Shown: in pieces, positions 1-6,735 of the stretch | Position numbering within the stretch: the stretch's first letter is position 1 | Layout of the letters: the number at the start of each line of letters is the position of its first letter | Source: Moraxellaceae bacterium | GTDB lineage: Bacteria; Pseudomonadota; Gammaproteobacteria; Pseudomonadales; Moraxellaceae | Reading direction: 5' to 3' | DNA length: 8,098 nt | NCBI GenBank assembly: GCA_030146505.1 | Contig: JASLCO010000235.1 | Coordinates: forward strand, 1-8,098 | Program-made: the position numbers and the translations under genes | The notes under the pieces: generated by a model | The model's input: only the letters and a program-made list of their open reading frames with translations | Databases searched by the model: none | Told to the model about the DNA's origin: nothing

Positions 1-968
<968 letters not shown>

Positions 969-1009
969 GGCAGACATCCCGGTATGAGGGCGGCAGGAGA
1001 CAGGAGGAA

Positions 1010-1027
1010 AGTGCCGTGGCCGGCACT
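1010..1027 (-). other. Hairpin in the thiC leader
   Basis: AGTGCCG (1010-1016) and CGGCACT (1021-1027) form a perfect 7-bp inverted repeat around a 4-base loop. It lies between the predicted thiC transcription start and the thiC ATG. It is not followed by a T tract on the minus strand, so it is not a typical intrinsic terminator. It could stabilise the leader or act as an operator; the function is unknown. Confidence 0.4.
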
Positions 1028-1043
1028 GCAAAATCATGCGGGC

Positions 1044-1072
1044 ACTATAGCGATGCCGGCATGACCGGGCAA
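1044..1072 (-). promoter_or_regulatory. Putative sigma70 promoter of thiC
   Basis: Read on the minus strand, TTGCCC (1072-1067) and TATAGT (1049-1044) are separated by exactly 17 bases, matching the sigma70 consensus at 4/6 and 5/6 positions. The spacer contains the 10-bp palindrome ATGCCGGCAT (1053-1062), and an inverted repeat ACATG-GCAA-CATGT (1082-1095) lies just upstream of the -35 box. Either could be a protein-binding site, but no specific regulator is suggested. Transcription would start near 1037, giving a leader of about 70 bases to the thiC ATG. No experimental support; inferred from the motif match. Confidence 0.55.
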
Positions 1073-1208
1073 GAACGAAGCACATGGCAACATGTCACGA
1101 AAGTCCTTATTTTTCATATGCTTCCGCCAAAAAACAGAGTGTCGGCACACACTCGGCAGCAAGGAAAATCTGGCGTGCTGCGGCAGCTTCCGGCGTACAG
1201 GAGCGTTC

Positions 1209-1237
1209 TTGCATTAAAACGGGGCTTTGCCTAGGCT
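1209..1237 (+). promoter_or_regulatory. Candidate tolC promoter
   Basis: TTGCAT (1209-1214) and TAGGCT (1232-1237) are separated by 17 bases and would start transcription near 1244, about 17 bases before the preferred tolC ATG. The -10 match is modest, so this is tentative. No mar/sox-type box is evident. Confidence 0.3.
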
Positions 1238-1260
1238 GGCTCCTCTTTTCGCACCCCTTG

Positions 1261-2676
1261 ATGAGTATCTTTATGCGCATCGCCCGTCCTGTTTTGACGT
1301 CACTGACGCTGGCAATGGCCATGGCAAATTCTGCCCATGCGCTCGACCTGTACGAAGCCTATACCAAGGCCCAGGCCAATGACCCGCGCTGGTCCGCCGC
1401 GCGCAATACCTATCTCGCTGACGACGCCACCTCCGATGTGGCCCGTGCGGGATTGCTGCCCAGTATCGTGGCCAGCGGTGCCTTTTCGAAAAACAAATTC
1501 GATGCCGACACAAGCACCAACAGCGTGGATTACGACGGCAAGCAGTGGGGCGCCAAGGCCACCCAGCCGCTCTTCAATGCCGATGCCTGGTATGCCTACA
1601 AAAGCGCCAAGGCCGTGAGCTCGCAGGCAGAGGCCAACTACCGCAGCGCCGAGCAGGACCTGGCCCTGCGCGTCTCGCAAGCCTATTTTGCCGTGCTGTC
1701 CGCCCAGGAAACCCTGGCCTATGCCGAAGCCGAAGAAGCCGCCTACGCCCGCCAGCTCGACCAGGCCCAGCAACGCTTTGATGTCGGCCTGATTGCCATC
1801 ACCGACGTGCTGGAAGCCCGCGCCTCCTTCGACGGCTCGCGCGCCAACCGCATCCTGGCCGAAGCCAATGTCAGCACGGCCCAGGAAAATCTCACCGTCA
1901 TCATTGGCGAAGCTCCCGGCAAGCTGGCCGCCCTCAAGGCCGACGCGCCCATGGTGAAGCCCACGCCGGCGGACCCTGATGAATGGGTGAAGCTGGCCCG
2001 TGAGCGCAACTACGACATCAAGGCCGCAGAAGAAGCCTATGCCTCCGCACAGGCTGCTTCCCGCCGCAGCAAGGCCGGCTACCTGCCCACCGTCAACCTC
2101 TATGCCAGCTACAGCAACACGGACAACGAGAAGACCGGCGGGCCGGGCGGCGCCACCATCGCCATGCAGAACGGCAACACCACGGCCTACGGCCTGGAAG
2201 CCAACTGGGCCCTCTTCTCCGGCGGCGGCACCTATGCCGCCAGCAAGCAGGCCAATTACCGCGCCGCTGCCGCACAGGACAATGTGGTGGGTACGGAAAA
2301 GCTGGTGGTGAACAACACCCGCACCGCCTTCCTGAACGTGTCGGCTGACTCCTACCGCGTGGATGCCCGCAAACAGGCCGTGGCCTCCAGCGAATCCTCG
2401 CTGGCCGCCACCCAAGCCGGCTACGAGGTGGGCACGCGCAATATCGTCGACGTACTGCTGGCCCAGCGGAACATGTATGCCGCCAAACGCGACTACGCGT
2501 CTTCCCGCTATGACTATGTGATCAACACCCTGCAGCTCAAGGCCGCTTCCGGCCAGTTGTCCGAGATGGACATCAAGGAACTCAACAACTGGCTGGACCC
2601 CAATGCCAGTGTCGTGAGTTCACCGGAAAAGCCGGCGGAAACCGGCCCCGCGCCGGCCGCGCCGAAAAAGAAGTAA
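1261..2676 (+). CDS. tolC: TolC family outer-membrane channel protein
   Basis: TolC is a trimeric outer-membrane beta-barrel with a long periplasmic alpha-helical tunnel. It docks with inner-membrane RND or ABC pumps for drug efflux and type I secretion. The product from the ATG at 1261 is 471 residues; E. coli TolC is 493. It begins with a signal peptide: Arg6 and Arg9, a hydrophobic core, and an Ala25-His26-Ala27 cleavage site, giving a mature start LDLYEAYTKAQANDPRW typical of TolC. Two homologous outer-membrane efflux repeats follow (about 30-225 and 235-440), with the signatures QPLFNADAWYAYKSAK, RVSQAYFAVLSAQE, FDVGLIAITDVLEARA, ANWALFSGG, NTRTAFLNV, YEVGTRNIVDVLLAQRNMYAAKRDYA and YDYVINTLQLKAASGQLS. 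The tail is Pro/Ala-rich and ends in Lys-Lys-Lys. The frame is open upstream to 1084, but an earlier start would put 59 unrelated residues before the signal peptide. An ATG at 1273 is an alternative start. Neither has a strong Shine-Dalgarno. Confidence 0.96.
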   Translation: MSIFMRIARPVLTSLTLAMAMANSAHALDLYEAYTKAQANDPRWSAARNTYLADDATSDVARAGLLPSIVASGAFSKNKFDADTSTNSVDYDGKQWGAKATQPLFNADAWYAYKSAKAVSSQAEANYRSAEQDLALRVSQAYFAVLSAQETLAYAEAEEAAYARQLDQAQQRFDVGLIAITDVLEARASFDGSRANRILAEANVSTAQENLTVIIGEAPGKLAALKADAPMVKPTPADPDEWVKLARERNYDIKAAEEAYASAQAASRRSKAGYLPTVNLYASYSNTDNEKTGGPGGATIAMQNGNTTAYGLEANWALFSGGGTYAASKQANYRAAAAQDNVVGTEKLVVNNTRTAFLNVSADSYRVDARKQAVASSESSLAATQAGYEVGTRNIVDVLLAQRNMYAAKRDYASSRYDYVINTLQLKAASGQLSEMDIKELNNWLDPNASVVSSPEKPAETGPAPAAPKKK

Positions 2677-2691
2677 GCGCCCTCAAATAAA

Positions 2692-2717
2692 AGGGAGTTG
2701 TATAACTTTAACTCCCT
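2692..2717 (+). other. Hairpin immediately downstream of tolC
   Basis: AGGGAGTT (2692-2699) and AACTCCCT (2710-2717) form a perfect 8-bp stem with a 10-base loop, 16 bases after the tolC stop. No T tract follows on the plus strand. It probably protects the 3' end of the message or assists the stronger terminator behind it. Confidence 0.5.
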
Positions 2718-2734
2718 GGCAAAACGTCCTGTAG

Positions 2735-2761
2735 AAAGCCCGGCTTGTAGCCGGGCTTTTT
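2735..2761 (+). terminator. Intrinsic terminator of tolC
   Basis: AAAGCCCGGCT (2735-2745) and AGCCGGGCTTT (2749-2759) form a perfect 11-bp GC-rich stem with a 3-base loop, and the T run continues to 2761. This is a textbook rho-independent terminator on the plus strand. The matching A run at 2735-2737 gives only weak potential on the other strand. Confidence 0.9.
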
Positions 2762-2803
2762 GTTGGGGTTCATATACCTAACCACCTTGTCCCATTTTTA
2801 GCC

Positions 2804-3018
2804 CGTCATTCCCTTGATAAGCGGGACAAACGCCCATAAGGCGCGCCTGTAATAAGTCCCCTTGGGGGATTGAACAGCCGCACAGGCTGGCCCGAAGAGC
2901 CTGCCCCGGAAGGGTTTAATCCGGGGGTAAGCGCAGCGAGCAATCTTTGAATTTAAAGCCCTGCCTGAAGCCATGAGATTCCCGCTTGGCGCGCGCTTCG
3001 CTGATCGCGGGAATGACG
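2804..3018. repeat. 215-bp segment bounded by 10-bp inverted repeats (MITE-like or paired palindromic repeats)
   Basis: CGTCATTCCC (2804-2813) and GGGAATGACG (3009-3018) are exact inverted repeats at the two ends of a non-coding block. The right end is itself a palindrome: ATTCCCGC (2978-2985) pairs with GCGGGAAT (3007-3014). The left end has a degenerate counterpart (ATTCCC, then AAGCGGGA at 2819-2826). Internal stems include CAGCC/GGCTG (2875-2889) and CCCCGG/CCGGGG (2904-2926). The terminal sequence resembles a dispersed repeat seen in many proteobacterial genomes (recalled, not searched). No target-site duplication or transposase is visible, so calling it a miniature element is inference. 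Confidence 0.5.
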
Positions 3019-3026
3019 ATGTGTTT

Positions 3027-3044
3027 AAGGAGTTAAGTATGTAA
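3027..3044 (+). other. Shine-Dalgarno followed by an ATG-TAA minimal reading frame
   Basis: A perfect AAGGAG (3027-3032) is spaced six bases from ATG (3039-3041), which is followed at once by TAA (3042-3044). It lies just outside the right end of the 215-bp inverted-repeat segment. A start-stop element can trap ribosomes, but no promoter that would transcribe it is obvious. It may be chance, or the remnant of a start region. Confidence 0.25.
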
Positions 3045-3120
3045 ATCCCTTTTTACTGGAGGGCTTCATGCCCAGGCAATTTACCCTCTTGAAGCGTAGT
3101 CGTTGCAGCAAAGCCCCGTT

Positions 3121-3190
3121 TGCAGGTGCGAATTCATTCGCACATCCAGCAGGACCTTGGCATTGATGTGCGAATGAATTCGCACCTACA
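3121..3190. repeat. Inverted doublet of REP-like palindromes (REPIN-like)
   Basis: The left arm (3124-3146) and right arm (3165-3187) are perfect 23-bp inverted copies separated by 18 bases. With one mismatch the pairing extends to 3121-3190. Each arm contains its own palindrome, GTGCGAAT-TC-ATTCGCAC or its complement GTGCGAAT-GA-ATTCGCAC. Outside the arms, GCCCCG (3113-3118) and CGGGGC (3202-3207) could pair further. This is the architecture of REP doublets that are dispersed extragenically and mobilised by RAYT-type proteins. It sits just downstream of rsmE, between convergent genes, the usual location. In transcripts it would form a long stable hairpin that could block read-through from either side. 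Confidence 0.75.
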
Positions 3191-3239
3191 GGCAGATACA
3201 GCGGGGCAGCATGGATTCGAGCAAAGCGCCCAACCCAAG

Positions 3240-3950
3240 CTACACAAAAAGCCGCGCCGTCAGCGCCGTTACCGCTGTTTCCACGCGCAGGATGCGGTCG
3301 CCCAGATGCACGGGCTCGAAGCCGGCTTCCACCAAACGCTCGACTTCGTAGGGAATGAAGCCACCTTCCGGACCGATTGCCAGCGTCAACGGTTGATTCA
3401 GGGCCACCGGGCAGGCAGACGGAACACCGGGATGCGCCACCAGTGCGCGCGTATTGCGCACCAGCGCCGGCAAGCGGTCTTCCACGAAAGGCTTGAAGAG
3501 CGGCTCCATCAGCACGTCCGGCAACACCGTATCGCGTGCCTGCTCCAGGCCCAGCAGGAGTTGCTCGCGTATGGCCGCCGGTTCCAGCCAGGGCGAGGTC
3601 CAGAAACTTTTTTCGACGCGGAAACTGTTCATCAGCACCAGGCGCTGCACCCCCATGGCAGCCACGGTCTGGAAAATGCGCTTGAGCATCTTGGGACGCG
3701 GCAGGCTGAGCAGCAGGGTGAAGGGCAGCTTGGGCGGCGGCGGCGCATCAAGGACAAACTGCAGCCGCATTTCATCACGGGACAAGAAAAGAATGCGGCC
3801 TTCACCGGTGAGACCGCCGATCAGGCCGACACGCAGGCTTTCGCCCTCGCGGGCACGGTGCACCTCCTGCACATGCCGCAGGCGGCGGCCGCCCAGGCGC
3901 GCCATGCCCGGCTCCGGGCAATCCTCAGGCGCGAGCAGGAGCAGGTTCAT
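3240..3950 (-). CDS. rsmE: RsmE-family 16S rRNA (uracil-1498-N3) methyltransferase, divergent
   Basis: RsmE enzymes are SPOUT-class methyltransferases that use SAM to methylate N3 of U1498 in 16S rRNA. The 236-residue product from the ATG at 3950 is close to the usual 243. An N-terminal PUA-like region (about 1-70) has GGRRLRHVQEVHRAREGESLRVGLIGGLTGEGRI. The C-terminal knot domain has AIGPEGGFIPYEVE (191-204) and LGDRILRVETAVTAL (216-230), the SAM-binding knot signature. It is divergent: the usual SRGEKME/QKSIELG segment reads LPRPKMLKRIFQTVAAMGV (83-101), and the Cys-Gly-Arg motif after the EQ is absent (EQARDTVLP). It may belong to an RsmE-like subfamily with a different site, perhaps beside a canonical copy elsewhere. 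The gene overlaps the 3' end of waaA by 26 bases, implying cotranscription. An upstream TTG at 3968 is a less likely start. Confidence 0.85.
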   Translation of the reverse strand: MNLLLLAPEDCPEPGMARLGGRRLRHVQEVHRAREGESLRVGLIGGLTGEGRILFLSRDEMRLQFVLDAPPPPKLPFTLLLSLPRPKMLKRIFQTVAAMGVQRLVLMNSFRVEKSFWTSPWLEPAAIREQLLLGLEQARDTVLPDVLMEPLFKPFVEDRLPALVRNTRALVAHPGVPSACPVALNQPLTLAIGPEGGFIPYEVERLVEAGFEPVHLGDRILRVETAVTALTARLFV

Positions 3951-5211
3951 GGGCACACAAGCGGGCAATCAGGTCCAACTGGCGTTGCAGCGCGCCACGG
4001 TTGCCCTGCAGGACGGCACGCGCAGCCACGACCTGGGCATTGGCCTGCTCGGGATGCTCCAGCAGGCCGTTGCAGACGCGGGCAATGTCTTCCGCTGCCA
4101 CCAGTTGCAAGGCACCGGCCGCCACCAACTCATCCGTGATGCTCTGGAAATTGAAGACATGCGGCCCGGAAACGGTGGGGACATCCAGCGCCATGGGTTC
4201 CAGCACATTGTGTCCACCCACCGGTACCAGTGAACCGCCGACAAAGGCGATATCCGCCAGCGCATACCAGAGCATGAGCTCGCCCATGGTGTCGCCCAGC
4301 ACCACGGCCACCGCATCCGTCACCGGCTCGTGACGGCTGCGGCGCGCCATGGAAAATTTCTTCTGGCGCACCAGCATGGCGACATTTTCAAAACGCTCGG
4401 GATGGCGCGGCACCAGGATCAGCAAGGCATGTTTGTGGCGGGCACGAATGGCGGCGAATGCCGTCAGCAGCGGAATGTCCTCGCCGGAATGCGTGCTGGC
4501 CGCCACGATCACGAGGCGATGTGCCAGATGCCAGTCCACATGCAGTTCATGGGCCCGGCCTTCTATGTCGGGCGGTGGCGTGATGTCGAACTTGAGGCTG
4601 CCGGTGGTGCTGATGCAGCTGTCGGCCACGCCCAGCGTGCGAAAGCGCGACGCGGTGTCCTCATCCTGCGCCGCGACCTGCGACAACTCGGCCAGCATGG
4701 GACGCGCCAGCCAGCCGGCACGCGCATAGCCGCGCGCCGAGCGTGCCGAAAGCCGGGCATTGGCCAGCAGCACCGGAATGCCGCGCGCACGCGCCGCATG
4801 AATCATGTTCGGCCAGAGTTCGGTTTCCATGATGACCAGCACCTGCGGCCGCACGCGGCGCAGGAACAGCGCCCAGGCCCAGGGCAGGTCGTAGGGCGCA
4901 TAGGCATGCCGCACCTTGTCGCCCCACAGCGCATGCACGCGGGCCGACCCGGTCGGTGTCATGGTGCTCACGAAAACCGGCTGTCCCGGATGCTCGCGCC
5001 GCCACGCATTGATGAGCGGTGCCGCCGCCAGCGTCTCCCCCACCGACACGGCATGAACCCAGAGCCCCCCCTGCATGGCCGGAATGCCGAAGCCGAAGCG
5101 CTCGTGCACGCGCCGCAGGTAATCCGGTGCCCGCCTGGCGCGCCACAGCAGGCGCAACAGCACCAGCGGCAACAGCAGATGAAAGAGGATTGAGTAGAAA
5201 AAACGCGCCAC
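3925..5211 (-). CDS. waaA: 3-deoxy-D-manno-octulosonic acid (Kdo) transferase WaaA
   Basis: WaaA (KdtA) is a GT30 glycosyltransferase that transfers Kdo from CMP-Kdo to lipid IVA at the cytoplasmic face of the inner membrane. From the GTG at 5211-5209 the product is 428 residues (E. coli 425). It begins with a membrane-associating helix, ARFFYSILFHLLLPLVLLRLLW, followed by RRAPDYLRRVHERFGF. Motifs are HAVSVGETLAA (53-63, with the family's catalytic Glu at about 59), TMTPTGSARV (83-92), YDLPWA, IMETELWPNMI (127-137), NARLSARSARGYA (151-163), TGSLKFDI, VAASTHSGE, LILVPRHPERF, GDTMGELMLWY, DIAFVGGSLVPVGGHNVLEP and GPHVFNF. The frame stays open upstream to 5406. However, the family alignment starts at this GTG, which has AAAGG about 8 bases before it, so the extension is probably untranslated. 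The 3' end overlaps rsmE. Confidence 0.95.
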   Translation of the reverse strand: MARFFYSILFHLLLPLVLLRLLWRARRAPDYLRRVHERFGFGIPAMQGGLWVHAVSVGETLAAAPLINAWRREHPGQPVFVSTMTPTGSARVHALWGDKVRHAYAPYDLPWAWALFLRRVRPQVLVIMETELWPNMIHAARARGIPVLLANARLSARSARGYARAGWLARPMLAELSQVAAQDEDTASRFRTLGVADSCISTTGSLKFDITPPPDIEGRAHELHVDWHLAHRLVIVAASTHSGEDIPLLTAFAAIRARHKHALLILVPRHPERFENVAMLVRQKKFSMARRSRHEPVTDAVAVVLGDTMGELMLWYALADIAFVGGSLVPVGGHNVLEPMALDVPTVSGPHVFNFQSITDELVAAGALQLVAAEDIARVCNGLLEHPEQANAQVVAARAVLQGNRGALQRQLDLIARLCAHEPAPARA

Positions 5212-5535
5212 GCCAAAGGCCTTTGTATTCTGGAAAAACCAGTTCCTGGAAAAACGTATCGGCGGCACAGGGCCACCACGGAAAAACAGGGCCTGCATCC
5301 ATGGACCCGGACAAGAATCCCGGCCTGCCTGCGATAGGGAAAAACACTTGAACGGCAGCATCGCGCCGCTGGTACAGAGTGTGCCAGCCAATCGGGCAAG
5401 CAGCACCTGCTCAAAAAATGCCCGCCGATTGTAGCGGAAGACTGCCCCGTGCCGCAGACCACGATCACAGTTTCACGCATCGCCCGGCAGGGCACGGCAT
5501 AGCCCGGCCCTGCCTTCTCGCATACACTGCCGGCC
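5212..5535. other. Divergent intergenic region between waaA and the FAD oxidoreductase gene
   Basis: These 324 bases hold the promoters of two divergent transcription units. On the minus strand, a weak pair TTTTCC/GAATAC with 17-base spacing lies just upstream of the waaA start. The octamer GGAAAAAC occurs four times on the plus strand (5232-5239, 5248-5255, 5280-5287, 5338-5345). An 8-bp inverted repeat GGCAGGGC/GCCCTGCC (5486-5493 and 5507-5514) lies shortly before the ATG at 5536. The waaA frame remains open through part of this region to 5406 without any visible homology. I see no RNA gene. Confidence 0.5.
5486..5514. other. Inverted repeat upstream of the FAD oxidoreductase gene
   Basis: GGCAGGGC (5486-5493) and GCCCTGCC (5507-5514) are perfect 8-bp inverted repeats around a 13-base spacer, ending 21 bases before the ATG at 5536. 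There is no T run, so it is not a normal terminator. It could be an operator or a leader hairpin; no regulator is suggested. Confidence 0.35.
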
Positions 5536-6735
5536 ATGCAAACCATCAAAACCGACATCCTCATTTTTGGCGGCGGCATTGCCGGCCTGTGGCTGCTCAA
5601 CCGCCTGCGCAACGCAGGCTACAGCGCCATCCTGCTGGAGCAGGACCGGCTGGGCGGCCATGAAAGCGTGAATGCCAACGGCATCATCCATGGCGGCCTC
5701 AAGTTCGGCCTGGCCGCCATGCTGCGCGATGTGGAAGACCTGGATGACATGCCCGCGCTGTGGCGCGACTGTCTGGCCGGGCGGGGCGACCTCAACCTGG
5801 ATGGCGTGAAGGTGCTGGCCCAGAACCAGTACATCTGGTCCGAGGCCAATCTCGCCGCACGCGCCACCACCTTCTTTGCTTCCCGCCTCATCACCGGCCA
5901 GGTGGAAGCCGTGGAAGGCCAGCAACGCCCGTCCGTGCTGCAGGACAGCGCCTTCAGTGGCAATGTCTACCAGCTGGCCGACCTTGTGCTGGACATGCCC
6001 TCGCTGATCCAGCGCCTGGCTGCCAGCCACAAGAACTGCATCTACAAGGTCAGCCCGCAGAACTGTCACCTGGAAACCGACGACAAGCACAACACCTCGG
6101 CGGTTTTCATCACGGCAGCGGGCGTCGAGCCGCTGCGCATCCATCCCCGCCGCGTCATCCTGGCCGGCGGCCAGGGTAACGCTGCCCTGCTTGAAGACAT
6201 CGGCCTGCGCACGCCGGAAATGGAACGCCGCACCGTGCACATGGTGATGCTCAAGCGTGCCGAATTACCGGATTTCTACGCCCACTGCGTGGGTACCAGC
6301 CGCAATCCGCGCCTCACCATCACCACCCATACCGCACGCGATGGCGAAAAAATCTGGTATGTGGGCGGCGAGCTGGCCGAAGAGGGCGCGTTGCGCGACG
6401 AGCGCCTGCAGATAGAACAGGCCCAGCGGGAACTGAAAGAACTGCTGCCCTGGGTGGACCTGCGCGGCTCCCGCTACAAGACCGTGAAAATCGACCGCAT
6501 CCTGCCGGCCGGTGACCGCGGCCTGTTCCGTCCCGACAATGCGTTTGTGGAAAGCGTCGGCAACAATATCGTCACCTGGCCCTGCAAGCTGACGCTGGCA
6601 CCCAATCTCGGCCGCCAGGTGCTGGCCCTGCTGCAGGCCGAGGGTATCGCCCCCGAGCATGCGCAAGCCGCAGAAGCCCTGCCCCTGCTGTATCCCGAAA
6701 TGGGCCAGCCCGTCTGGGAAAACGTTTTCAGCTGA
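5536..6735 (+). CDS. FAD-dependent oxidoreductase of the DAO/glycerol-3-phosphate dehydrogenase-like fold, substrate unknown
   Basis: The 399-residue product is a predicted soluble cytoplasmic flavoprotein. It opens with a Rossmann FAD-binding motif: TDILIFGGGIAGLWLLNRL, with Gly12, Gly14 and Gly17 in GxGxxG and Glu35 at the end of the second strand (AILLEQ). NANGIIHGGLKFG (46-58) corresponds to the flavin-contacting segment seen as SGVIHAG-like sequences in L-2-hydroxyglutarate and glycerol-3-phosphate oxidases. RVILAGGQGN (206-215) is the usual second dinucleotide-contact strand. The C-terminal part has DRILPAGDRGL (320-330) and NNIVTWPCKLTLAPNLG (343-359), probably closing over the flavin. 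There is no signal peptide or transmembrane helix. I cannot name the substrate. The stop overlaps the lpxL-type start by one base (TGATG), so the two are probably translationally coupled, hinting at a role in lipid or sugar precursor chemistry for the envelope. No clear Shine-Dalgarno precedes the ATG. Confidence 0.85.
   Translation: MQTIKTDILIFGGGIAGLWLLNRLRNAGYSAILLEQDRLGGHESVNANGIIHGGLKFGLAAMLRDVEDLDDMPALWRDCLAGRGDLNLDGVKVLAQNQYIWSEANLAARATTFFASRLITGQVEAVEGQQRPSVLQDSAFSGNVYQLADLVLDMPSLIQRLAASHKNCIYKVSPQNCHLETDDKHNTSAVFITAAGVEPLRIHPRRVILAGGQGNAALLEDIGLRTPEMERRTVHMVMLKRAELPDFYAHCVGTSRNPRLTITTHTARDGEKIWYVGGELAEEGALRDERLQIEQAQRELKELLPWVDLRGSRYKTVKIDRILPAGDRGLFRPDNAFVESVGNNIVTWPCKLTLAPNLGRQVLALLQAEGIAPEHAQAAEALPLLYPEMGQPVWENVFS

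Larger units (their letters stand above)
969..1260. other. Divergent thiC/tolC intergenic region
   Basis: This is the shared upstream region of two divergent genes. The thiC side carries the promoter and leader hairpin listed separately. An A/T-rich patch lies at about 1106-1137, and a candidate tolC promoter at 1209-1237. I searched both strands for the thi-box elements of a TPP riboswitch (CTGAGA and the downstream conserved helix) and did not find them. No small gene with convincing coding character is visible. Confidence 0.6.
2677..3239. other. Convergent intergenic region between tolC and rsmE
   Basis: These 563 bases separate the ends of two convergent genes. They contain the tolC hairpin and terminator, the 215-bp inverted-repeat segment and the REP doublet. 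There is also a further inverted repeat TTGTCCC (2787-2793)/GGGACAA (2823-2829) that overlaps the left end of the 215-bp segment, and a short GGGC-TTCAT-GCCC hairpin (3061-3073). No open frame here has recognisable protein character. No classical T-rich terminator for rsmE is visible on the minus strand, so the REP doublet may serve that role. Confidence 0.6.

Noticed and set aside
1084..1260. Earlier tolC start at 1084
   Set aside because: It would add 59 residues before a normal signal peptide. The segment overlaps the promoter region and has no secretory or family character.
969..1260. TPP riboswitch upstream of thiC
   Set aside because: I expected one and looked for it, but neither the CTGAGA element nor the downstream conserved helix is visible on the minus strand.
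1300..2415. 371-codon frame antisense to tolC
   Set aside because: Its Gly/Val/His-rich composition is the reverse-frame shadow of a GC-rich gene. The plus-strand tolC reading has a signal peptide and clear family motifs.
3120..4139. 339-codon plus-strand frame
   Set aside because: It runs antisense through rsmE and into waaA and begins inside the REP doublet. Its His/Gln/Arg-rich product matches nothing recognisable.
4330..5193. 287-codon plus-strand frame antisense to waaA
   Set aside because: The minus strand encodes a full-length WaaA here. This frame is a composition artefact.
5232..5345. CRISPR-like array from the repeated GGAAAAAC octamers
   Set aside because: The repeat unit is only 8 bases, the spacing is irregular (16, 32, 58), and no cas gene is present.
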